Source of the DNA: Acetivibrio mesophilus
GTDB taxonomy: Bacteria; Bacillota; Clostridia; Acetivibrionales; Acetivibrionaceae
Reading direction: 5' to 3'
DNA length: 55,609 nucleotides
NCBI RefSeq assembly: GCF_004102745.1
Contig: NZ_RLII01000024.1
Coordinates: 1-55,609, forward strand
Position numbers and translations under genes: made by a program. Positions within the stretch are counted from its first letter, which is position 1. Every line of letters starts with the position of its first letter. Below the pieces are notes generated by a model. That model did no database searches and was not told the DNA's origin. It saw nothing but the letters and a program-made list of their open reading frames with translations. Below are positions 29,006 through 35,979 of this stretch, one piece after another.

Positions 29006-30307
29006 TTATGTTTTACACACCTTAATCTTTTCAATCCTTTTTTCGCTTACCTCTTCTACTTTGAATACAAGTCCGTTGAATTCTATTTGAGGTTTTTCAT
29101 CGTCATTTGGAATTCTCCCCAACTGACTTATGACAAAACCGCTCAATGTGTCATATTCATCCTCAGGCAGCTGTGCGTCTACCCATTCGTTTAGAGTGTC
29201 AAGCCCGGCAGAACCATTAAACACATAAGTACTATCATCCAGCTTTTCAAAATCTTTTTCTTCTTCATCGTATTCATCAAATATATTACCTACAATCTCC
29301 TCAACAAGATCTTCCATAGTAACAATTCCCGCTGTTCCACCGTACTCATCAATAATAATTGCTATATGATTTTTGTTTTTCTGCAATTCAGCAAAAAGCT
29401 CGTCTGCCTTCTTTGACCAAGGAACATTATAAGGCTTTCTGCTAATCTTTTTCAAATCAAAGTTTTTAGTAGTATTCTCACTACCAATATATTTTATCAA
29501 ATCTTTAACATGCAAGATTCCAACAATATTATCTATACTTTCTTCATACACCGGTATCCTCGTATATTTCTCTTCAATAAACAAAGTCATCACTTCATTA
29601 AGACTTGCATTGTCCGGAAGGGCTATAATATCAGTCCTGTGTGTCATAATATCCATGACAGTCTTATTGTCAAAATCAAAAATATTGTTAATCATTTCCT
29701 TTTCGGTTTCCTGTATGGCTCCTTTTTCCTCTCCTACGTCCACCATCATTCGAATCTCTTCTTCCGTAACCTCTTCTTCATCTGCATTAGGGTCAATACC
29801 AAACAGTCTTACCACCAAATTGGTTGACGCATTGAGAAACTTTACAACAGGATAAGTAACAACCGAAAGAAAATAGAGGGGTTTGGCAGCAAACATGGAT
29901 ATGGCTTCCTCTTCCTTCATTGCAAGCCTTTTAGGAACCAATTCACCTATTACAAGTGAGAAATATGACAGAATCACAGATATGAAAATCATTGATAAAG
30001 TTTTCAGCACTGCATCCGGAATAGGAGCACCCATCTGCTTTATAAAAGCTGCCAGTCTATCAGAAAAGCTCTCGGACGCAAAAGCACTCGATAGTGTTCC
30101 TCCAAGAGTAATACCGACTTGGATGGTGGCCAAAAACCTGCCCGGTTCGGATAATAGTTTTTTTAGCAATGCAATCTTCTTTTTGTTCTTTTCATCGCTC
30201 ATCATTCTGAGCTTATTGTCATTTAATGATATCAGTGCAATCTCCGAAGCTGCAAAAAATCCATTCAGCACTATCAATAGTACTAAAACCAGAATCTCAA
30301 CAAACAA
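29006..30307 (-). CDS. CNNM/HlyC/CorC-type membrane protein (DUF21-CBS-CBS-CorC_HlyC)
   Basis: 433 residues. DUF21 transmembrane domain (about 1-190), two CBS domains (about 205-335: MTHRTDIIALPDN, TRIPVYEESIDNIVGILHVKDL, HIAIIIDEYGGTAGIVTMEDLVEEIVG) and a CorC_HlyC domain (about 350-433). Family members handle magnesium or other divalent cations; the old hemolysin label is not evidence of toxicity. The start is a TTG 10 nt after GGAGG. The 41-codon ORF upstream ends with its own terminator, so this gene may need a separate promoter. Confidence 0.93.
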   Translation of the reverse strand: MFVEILVLVLLIVLNGFFAASEIALISLNDNKLRMMSDEKNKKKIALLKKLLSEPGRFLATIQVGITLGGTLSSAFASESFSDRLAAFIKQMGAPIPDAVLKTLSMIFISVILSYFSLVIGELVPKRLAMKEEEAISMFAAKPLYFLSVVTYPVVKFLNASTNLVVRLFGIDPNADEEEVTEEEIRMMVDVGEEKGAIQETEKEMINNIFDFDNKTVMDIMTHRTDIIALPDNASLNEVMTLFIEEKYTRIPVYEESIDNIVGILHVKDLIKYIGSENTTKNFDLKKISRKPYNVPWSKKADELFAELQKNKNHIAIIIDEYGGTAGIVTMEDLVEEIVGNIFDEYDEEEKDFEKLDDSTYVFNGSAGLDTLNEWVDAQLPEDEYDTLSGFVISQLGRIPNDDEKPQIEFNGLVFKVEEVSEKRIEKIKVCKT

Positions 30308-30340
30308 TTAAAATCATCCTCCACATTAATATAATTAGAT

Positions 30341-30376
30341 TAAAAAAAAACATAATAAACCCATGCTACGGATTTA
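30341..30376 (-). terminator. Terminator overlapping the stop of a small ORF
   Basis: On the minus strand TAAATCC pairs with GGGTTTA (7 bp, one G-U, 7-nt loop; 30356-30376), followed shortly by a run of nine T (plus-strand A-run 30342-30350). It overlaps the 41-codon ORF end. Confidence 0.7.
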
Positions 30377-30491
30377 CTATGGCCCCTTTGTAATTACCGA
30401 TTTTTATATTGTCCATTTTTACAGTACCCTCTGATTTTAATAACAACCATAGTGCGTCGATGCTTTGTAAATCCGCCGGATAGTCATCCAT
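30366..30491 (-). CDS. Putative 41-residue small protein
   Basis: The frame begins MDDYPADLQSIDALWLLLKS and ends GNYKGAIVNP. The ATG at 30491 is preceded by GGGGGTGA at good spacing, and an intrinsic terminator overlaps the stop. It has no signal peptide or obvious membrane helix, although a short hydrophobic run (ALWLLL) is present. It could be a real small protein or a leader peptide of the CNNM gene 58 bp downstream. I recognise no family. Confidence 0.5.
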   Translation of the reverse strand: MDDYPADLQSIDALWLLLKSEGTVKMDNIKIGNYKGAIVNP

Positions 30492-30581
30492 TATCTTATC
30501 ACCCCCAATTAAATCATAAATTTCTTACATTGATAATAAAATAAATTTACTATTTTCCAATTCAAATGTCAAGCAGATAGA

Positions 30582-30610
30582 AAGTCAAGGGAAACCATTT
30601 CCCTTGACTT
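30582..30610 (-). terminator. Terminator of the GH3 gene
   Basis: AAGTCAAGGGAAA / TTTCCCTTGACTT, a perfect 13-bp stem with a 3-nt loop, directly after the stop codon. The T-tail on the minus strand is short. Confidence 0.75.
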
Positions 30611-30616
30611 AGCCTT

Positions 30617-32770
30617 TTATATCATCTCAATTTCACCAAATTTATTGCCCACCTCAATACGAATAATTCCATGTTCCGATACCTGCTCCATCTTTTCATT
30701 CAATACGGCAAGTCGCTCCGGTGATACTACAAAACGAATTGTCTTCTTTTGCCCGCATTCCAAAAAAACCTTTTCAAAGCCCAATAGCTGTTTCTTCGGT
30801 CCAGTGACCGTTCCGTACTGCCTGTAAACATACAATTGGGCAGTCACTTCACCCCACATATCGCCGGTATTTTTTACGTCTATACTGACTTCAAACTCCT
30901 GATTGCCATATACCCTTTCCGGATGACTCAAATTGGAATACTCAAAATCCGTATAGCTAAGTCCGAATCCAAATGGGTACAGGGGATCGTAAGCAGTATT
31001 TATCCTTGAATTGTAGACGCAGGGTAATTGAGAAATATCTCTCGGAAAAGATATGGGCAAACATCCCGAAGGATTGTAGTCCCCAAAAATAACATCGGCT
31101 ATTGCACATCCTCCCTCAGTTCCCGGAAGACATGACCATAAAAGAGCATTTGTATTCTCTACAATCTGCGATATCAAAAGAGGCCTTCCGCTTATTAAGA
31201 CTGTAACGATGGGTATATTGGTCTTGTGCAAAAGCTCCAGCATTTCAACCTGTTCATCAGGCAGTCTCAAATCCTTTGAATCCCCAAACCACTCTGCGTA
31301 AGGCTCCTCTCCGGCAACAAAAATACATACTTGCGAAGCTCTTGCAGCTTCGATTATTTTTTCTTTTTCAGTGTAATTATCAATAAACTGTATCTTTGTC
31401 CCTTTCGAAACCTTGCTTGAAATAGAGTCAAGAATAGTATCTCCCCCGGTGAGCTGTTCCTCAGAGGCTCCCTGCCACAGCATAGTCCATCCGCCGCAAA
31501 GATGCCTTCTGCATGCAGCTGCTTCCCCTACGACAAGAATTGAATCCACGTCCTTTGAAAGAGGAAGAACCTTTTCTTCATTCTTCAATAATACTATGGA
31601 CTGTCTTGCAGCCATTCGTGCCGCATCCCTTGCTTCATCGGATATAATTATACTATTGGCTTTTGCCTCATCAATTGGTCTCTTATCAGCCAAGTTGTAT
31701 TTAATCTTCGCTTTCAGTATTCTTTCAACTGCTTCATCTATACGACTTAAGGGTATCCTGCTATTTTCAACATTACGCTCAATAATATCGGCATATTTCA
31801 AATCAACAGGCACCATTATAATATCAATGCCGTTGTTTATCGTCTTTACCACAGCGTCTTCGACCGTCCTGCAAATCTTATGATAATTGTATAATTTGTG
31901 TACATCTCCCCAGTCGGTAGTTATAATTCCTTCAAATCCAAGCTCTCCTCGCAAAATATCATTAATCAGCCAATCGGAAACAAGGACTGGAACACCATTC
32001 ACCTCTACACTGCTAAGCATTACCACTTCTACACCGGCTTCTACCGCAGCCTTAAATGGCAACAGGTGTATTTCCCTCAAGGTTCTCTCCGAAATATCCA
32101 CCGGACTTCGATCTTTACCGTTAAAGGAACTGCCGCAGGCAATGTAATGTTTGGCACAGGCCATTACCCGAGAAGATTCTTGAGTCCCTTCAACGAAGCT
32201 TTTTGCCATTTGGGCCGAAAGATAAGGGTCTTCACCCAATGTCTCATAGGTTCTGCCCCACCTTGGATCTCTTGCGATATCAAGTCCCGGTGCATAGTTC
32301 AAATCAACTCCAACGGCCGCCAACTGCTTTGCCGTAATTTCCGCTTCAACCCTCGCCACATGAGGATTCCATGTTGCTGCAATTGCAAGGTTATGGGGAA
32401 AAACAGTACCATTATATATAAAGTTAAAGCCGTGGACCGCGTCCAATCCGTAGATTATAGGTATCTTAAGCCTGGTTCTGGAGCTATATTCTTTGATGGT
32501 GCCAATCAGCTCGATCCATCCCTCAACCGTACTTCTAGGAGCTGCAGAACCACCGCTCATAACTGATCCTATATTATAGTCAACCAACACTTTTTTCAGG
32601 GCATCATGGTTTAGATTATTTTCGATTCTAAGCCATTCCTCTTCACTCAGCTCATCGTCCCAGGGCTCTTGCATTAGTCTGTGGGTTTCGATTTGAATAA
32701 TCTGACCGATCTTTTCCCGAAGGGTCATCTTTGACATGAGCTCCTCAACTTGCTTTTGCACATTATCCAT
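30617..32770 (-). CDS. Intracellular beta-glucosidase-type enzyme, GH3
   Basis: 717 residues without signal peptide, so it probably acts on imported cellodextrins or other beta-glycosides. The N-terminal barrel shows IYGLDAVHG, RDPRWGRTYETLGEDP, AKHYIACGSS, and the nucleophile Asp in GIITTDWGDV (TDW instead of the common SDW). The alpha/beta sandwich domain and a C-terminal fibronectin III-like domain (about 620-717, ALLWSCLPGTEGG, PFGFGLSYTDFEY) follow. The ATG at 32770 has AAGGGGTG upstream; a GTG at 32779 overlaps that RBS. It follows the oxidoreductase gene by 50 bp in the same direction. Substrate specificity is not certain. Confidence 0.92.
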   Translation of the reverse strand: MDNVQKQVEELMSKMTLREKIGQIIQIETHRLMQEPWDDELSEEEWLRIENNLNHDALKKVLVDYNIGSVMSGGSAAPRSTVEGWIELIGTIKEYSSRTRLKIPIIYGLDAVHGFNFIYNGTVFPHNLAIAATWNPHVARVEAEITAKQLAAVGVDLNYAPGLDIARDPRWGRTYETLGEDPYLSAQMAKSFVEGTQESSRVMACAKHYIACGSSFNGKDRSPVDISERTLREIHLLPFKAAVEAGVEVVMLSSVEVNGVPVLVSDWLINDILRGELGFEGIITTDWGDVHKLYNYHKICRTVEDAVVKTINNGIDIIMVPVDLKYADIIERNVENSRIPLSRIDEAVERILKAKIKYNLADKRPIDEAKANSIIISDEARDAARMAARQSIVLLKNEEKVLPLSKDVDSILVVGEAAACRRHLCGGWTMLWQGASEEQLTGGDTILDSISSKVSKGTKIQFIDNYTEKEKIIEAARASQVCIFVAGEEPYAEWFGDSKDLRLPDEQVEMLELLHKTNIPIVTVLISGRPLLISQIVENTNALLWSCLPGTEGGCAIADVIFGDYNPSGCLPISFPRDISQLPCVYNSRINTAYDPLYPFGFGLSYTDFEYSNLSHPERVYGNQEFEVSIDVKNTGDMWGEVTAQLYVYRQYGTVTGPKKQLLGFEKVFLECGQKKTIRFVVSPERLAVLNEKMEQVSEHGIIRIEVGNKFGEIEMI

Positions 32771-32820
32771 TTTGTACACCCCTTAAAATCATCGAATAAA
32801 AACAAATATCTGTATAATTA

Positions 32821-33807
32821 TTATTCTATAGGGTATTTAAGCCCCCACTCTTTTCTTAGTGCGTCCAGAATCCTCATGATTTCCAAGCTCTCGTCCAAAG
32901 GCATAATATCGCTCTCAAGCTTTCCTTCCTTAAGACATCTGTTTACTTCCTGGGCCTGGTAGTTCAACCCGTTGGATACAAAAGGGATTCTCACAACCTT
33001 CTCCTCCTGCCCATGTAATTGAATTGAAAATTCGGTTGGACGTGAAAAATTTGGAATCTTTATATATCCTTCTGTCCCGCAAATTACACCGTCATGGGGT
33101 ATGTCAACACTATATGAAGAGGCCATCATTGCCACTTTCCCGTATTCGTATTCAAACATATAGGCCGCATGTTCATCAACCTTTGAGCTGTCTATATACC
33201 CAAAGGTTTTTATGTTGACAGGAGACTTTTTGAAAACAAGTCTGGAAAAGGAAACAGGGTACACCCCCAAATCCAGCAATGCTCCCCCTGCCAGGTTTGG
33301 ATCAAAGTAGTATTTCGGCGCATTTCGCCCCTTTGCTCTAAATCCGAAATCGGCTCTCAATAGACCGATATCTCCTATTACATTTTCCGAAAGCACGCGG
33401 TTTAGCTCAACTATGCACGGCAAAAACCTTGTCCACATTGCTTCCATCAAAAAAACTTTATTCTCTCTTGCCGCTTTAATTAAATCTTCAGCCTGTTTTG
33501 AATTAACTGTGAAAGGCTTTTCGCACAGGACGGGCTTCTTATTTTCCAGGCAAAGGAGGGTGTGTTCATAGTGATAGTTATGTGTGGTGGCTACATATAT
33601 GACATCCACAGATTCATCTTTTACAAGATCGAGATAGTTTTCATAGTAACGCTCAACATTATAAATTTCGGCAAATTCAGCAGCCCTTCCCGGAGTCTTT
33701 GACGCAACAGCTGCCAATTCTGCATCGGGCACATATTGCAAACTTTCTGCAAAAGTCCTTGCAATTCTTCCACAACCTAATATTCCCCATCTTATTTTCT
33801 TCTCCAT
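32821..33807 (-). CDS. Gfo/Idh/MocA-family NAD(P)-dependent oxidoreductase
   Basis: 328 residues. The N-terminal Rossmann fold has WGILGCGRIARTFAESL, and the family motif CEKPFTV contains the catalytic Lys. The C-terminal domain binds a sugar or polyol (GGALLDLGVYPVSF). The start is the ATG at 33807, 7 nt after AGGA; upstream in-frame codons have no RBS. It is probably co-transcribed with the GH3 gene, suggesting a role in handling a sugar released by that enzyme. The substrate is unknown. Confidence 0.92.
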   Translation of the reverse strand: MEKKIRWGILGCGRIARTFAESLQYVPDAELAAVASKTPGRAAEFAEIYNVERYYENYLDLVKDESVDVIYVATTHNYHYEHTLLCLENKKPVLCEKPFTVNSKQAEDLIKAARENKVFLMEAMWTRFLPCIVELNRVLSENVIGDIGLLRADFGFRAKGRNAPKYYFDPNLAGGALLDLGVYPVSFSRLVFKKSPVNIKTFGYIDSSKVDEHAAYMFEYEYGKVAMMASSYSVDIPHDGVICGTEGYIKIPNFSRPTEFSIQLHGQEEKVVRIPFVSNGLNYQAQEVNRCLKEGKLESDIMPLDESLEIMRILDALRKEWGLKYPIE

Positions 33808-34003
33808 AATCATATCCTGCCTTTTATTTTTTATATTTATCCTAACAACTATCTTAATTGAAGTGATTATTTTCAAAACGCCTTTCGGCCTGCTTTGGAA
33901 GTGTATTTAGCTACTATTTACAGTCTTCAATTTTATTATAAATTTATTCTAAACAAGTATATCCAATTTGTCAACAGAGGTGAAAGCTCCAAAGCGTTGG
34001 CTA

Positions 34004-34036
34004 TTGGGACTTCCCGCCTCTTGTCCCAACTTTTTA
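34004..34036 (+). terminator. Plus-strand terminator in the lysK upstream region
   Basis: TTGGGAC / GTCCCAA with a 12-nt loop (34004-34029), followed by CTTTTTATT. No ORF precedes it. A weak promoter (TTTACA at 33917, about 16 bp, TAAATT at 33939) would give a structured RNA of roughly 85 nt. The rest of 33808-34003 shows nothing else. Confidence 0.75.
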
Positions 34037-34065
34037 TTGACTTAATTTTCATTTTGTATTATCAT
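34037..34065 (+). promoter_or_regulatory. Candidate promoter of the tRNA-like element / lysK
   Basis: TTGACT (34037-34042), 17 bp, TATCAT (34060-34065). The predicted start near 34072 lies just before a small hairpin ATGGTAT-CAG-ATACCAT (34076-34092). Confidence 0.55.
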
Positions 34066-34085
34066 ATTTTAAAGTATGGTATCAG

Positions 34086-34157
34086 ATACCATTGGCTCAA
34101 TTTGCAGAGCATTTTACTCTAATTGAGGTGGCCTGCGTTTAAATCGCGGATGGGTCA
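34086..34157 (+). ncRNA. tRNA-like element with CUA anticodon loop
   Basis: The 72 nt fold by eye as a degenerate tRNA. D-arm GCTC/GAGC (34095-34098, 34107-34110) with an 8-nt loop starting and ending in A. Anticodon arm TTTTA/TGAGG (34112-34116, 34124-34128; three G-U pairs) with loop CTCTAAT, giving U33, anticodon CUA and A37. T-arm CTGCG/CGCGG (34133-34137, 34145-34149) with loop TTTAAAT, where C56 is replaced by T. The acceptor stem pairs only in its inner four positions (CCAT/ATGG), and the 3' end reads ACCG, not CCA. It therefore looks like a pseudo-tRNA or regulatory mimic, resembling lysine tRNA in its D-arm and 3' half. A tRNA-like RNA linked to class I LysRS is known in Bacillus cereus. 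Confidence 0.5.
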
Positions 34158-34176
34158 CCGAGTTATTTTATTTTTT
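34127..34176 (+). terminator. Terminator overlapping the 3' half of the tRNA-like element
   Basis: GGTGGCC (34127-34133) pairs with GGTCACC (34153-34159; one G-U), with an inner GCG/CGC stem and TTTAAAT loop, then TTATTTTATTTTTT. This fold shares the T-loop hairpin with the tRNA-like structure but competes with its anticodon and acceptor stems. It suggests a switch between two structures ahead of lysK. Confidence 0.6.
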
Positions 34177-34260
34177 GAATTAATTAAGGATAAAAAGCAA
34201 TTAGTTTGCTAAGAATAAAATGGATTTTATGGTGTTGTTACACTAGGAGGAATGTAATAA

Positions 34261-35862
34261 ATGCATTGGTCGGATGAAGTTGCTAAGAAGCTTATTAGCT
34301 TACACCCTGATAAGGAAGAGTTTGTACTGGCTGCAGGAACAAGCCCTTCAGGGACAGTCCATATAGGTAATTTTAGGGATGCTGTTACCGTTTACTTTGT
34401 TGCAAAAGCTCTTAGGAGTCAGGGAAAAAAGACGGTTTTGCTTTTGTCGTGGGATGACTACGACCGTTTCAGAAAAGTCCCTAAGAACCTTCCCGAGGAC
34501 AAAATCAAAGAATATGAAAACTATATCGGTCTACCCTATTCTGCAGTGCCTGACCCCTTTGGTTGTCATGCTTCCTATGCAGAACACTACGAGAAGGAAT
34601 ATGAAGAATCCCTTAAAAAGATCGGTCTTGAATTCGATATAATCAGATATCAATCCAAGGAGTATATGAGCGGAAGGTATAAAGACGGGATAATAACAGC
34701 GCTGAAAAACAGAAAAGAAATATATGATATAATGCAGGAGTTTAAGACACAGGAGTATTCTGCTGAGGAAAGGGAGAATTTCTATCCTCTGTCTATATAT
34801 TGTGATAAATGCGGAAAGGATACTACGAAAATCACCGAATTATCCTCCGATTGCAATGTTGTGGGCTATAGCTGCAAATGCGGAAATGTCTCAACTGTGA
34901 ATATTTCCGAACAGGGCAACAGCAAGCTTCCATGGAAGGTTGACTGGCCTATGAGATGGACGTATGAAGGTGTCGACTTTGAGCCCGGCGGAAAGGATCA
35001 TGCATCACCTCAGGGAAGCTATCAGGTGTCCAGAATAATTGCCAAAAAGATTTATAATATTTATGAGCCACTGTTCCAGGGCTATGAGTTTATTGGAATA
35101 AAAGGCTTGACAGGAAAAATGTCCGGTTCTTCGGGCTTGAATATAAATCTCGAAGAATTGCTAAAGATATATCCTCCGGAAATCATCTGGTGGATTTATG
35201 CCAAAAAGACTCCTAACGAAGCTTTTGATATAAGCCTTGGAGATGATGTACCGCGAATTTACGGTGAATTTGACAGAGTTTATGAAAACTATTATAAGAA
35301 TGATGAAAGTTTAGATGAAATCACCAAAAGTACGCTGGATATTATATTAGACGGAAGCCCTAAAAAGGTTAATCCTCCTTTTAGTATCCTATTGACTTTA
35401 TACTCAATTTCCAACGGCAAAATTGATATGATAGAAGAAATGTTTACAAAAATCGGCATGAGCTTTAAAGCTGAAGAGCTCAAAGAAAGGCTCGATAAAG
35501 TTGCTTACTGGCTACAAAAGTACGCACCGAATATGCTGATGAAGTTAAATACATCCCCGGATTTCGAATATTTTGAAACTCTGGATGATGAAGTAAAAGG
35601 TTGGGTCAAAGCTTTTTGTGATTTAATCAAAATTAAGATGGATTCCGAGGAATTGACTACTCAGCTTTATGCTATTCCTAAAAAGGAATCGGCAGACAAT
35701 AAGGAAAACAAGAAGAATCAGTTGTTATTCTTCAAAACCATGTATCGTTTGCTGATTGGAGAAGATAAAGGACCAATGCTCTCAACATTGATCCTGGCTG
35801 TAGGTTCCGAGAATATTCTGCCCATAGTTGAGCCTTTAGTGGCAGGAAACACAAATAATTGA
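34261..35862 (+). CDS. lysK: Lysyl-tRNA synthetase, class I
   Basis: 533 residues. It charges tRNA-Lys using the class I Rossmann fold typical of archaea and a minority of bacteria; most Firmicutes use class II LysS. Signature motifs are HIGN (TVHIGNFRD, near residue 37) and KMSGS (GKMSGSSG, near 287). A CxxC pair of knuckles (YCDKCGKD, YSCKCGN) at about 180-215 may bind zinc. The C-terminal helical domain recognises the anticodon. AGGAGG lies 10 nt before the ATG. It is preceded by a tRNA-like element and two terminators, which points to control by attenuation. Confidence 0.96.
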   Translation: MHWSDEVAKKLISLHPDKEEFVLAAGTSPSGTVHIGNFRDAVTVYFVAKALRSQGKKTVLLLSWDDYDRFRKVPKNLPEDKIKEYENYIGLPYSAVPDPFGCHASYAEHYEKEYEESLKKIGLEFDIIRYQSKEYMSGRYKDGIITALKNRKEIYDIMQEFKTQEYSAEERENFYPLSIYCDKCGKDTTKITELSSDCNVVGYSCKCGNVSTVNISEQGNSKLPWKVDWPMRWTYEGVDFEPGGKDHASPQGSYQVSRIIAKKIYNIYEPLFQGYEFIGIKGLTGKMSGSSGLNINLEELLKIYPPEIIWWIYAKKTPNEAFDISLGDDVPRIYGEFDRVYENYYKNDESLDEITKSTLDIILDGSPKKVNPPFSILLTLYSISNGKIDMIEEMFTKIGMSFKAEELKERLDKVAYWLQKYAPNMLMKLNTSPDFEYFETLDDEVKGWVKAFCDLIKIKMDSEELTTQLYAIPKKESADNKENKKNQLLFFKTMYRLLIGEDKGPMLSTLILAVGSENILPIVEPLVAGNTNN

Positions 35863-35880
35863 TTATCAGAATAAATGAAT

Positions 35881-35922
35881 CCTTGAAACACTATATTGCC
35901 AAGTGTTTCAAGGATTTTTTAT
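35881..35922 (+). terminator. lysK terminator
   Basis: CCTTGAAACACT / AGTGTTTCAAGG, a perfect 12-bp stem with a 9-nt loop, then ATTTTTTATT. Confidence 0.93.
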
Positions 35923-35951
35923 TACCCTCTTGGGTTTTTCACTTCGAAGGC

Positions 35952-35976
35952 AAAGGGGCTCTATGCCCCTTTTTTA
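35952..35976. terminator. Second terminator between lysK and the kinase gene
   Basis: AAAGGGGC / GCCCCTTT with a 5-nt loop and a T-run on the plus side. On the minus strand it directly follows the sensor kinase stop but has only a short T-tail. Confidence 0.75.
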
Positions 35977-35979
35977 TTG

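Noticed and set aside
31898-32566. 222-codon plus-strand ORF inside the GH3 gene
   Set aside because: It is antisense to a clearly coding GH3 sequence with full motifs; it has no RBS and no recognisable domains.
34086-34157. Functional amber-suppressor or pyrrolysine tRNA
   Set aside because: The acceptor stem pairs in only four positions, no CCA is encoded and T-loop C56 is missing. No pyl genes are in view.
34086-34176. T-box riboswitch upstream of lysK
   Set aside because: A GGTGGCC-terminator arrangement is present, but the conserved AGGGTGGNACCGCG box, specifier stem and antiterminator layout are missing, and the leader is too short. The tRNA-like fold explains more positions.
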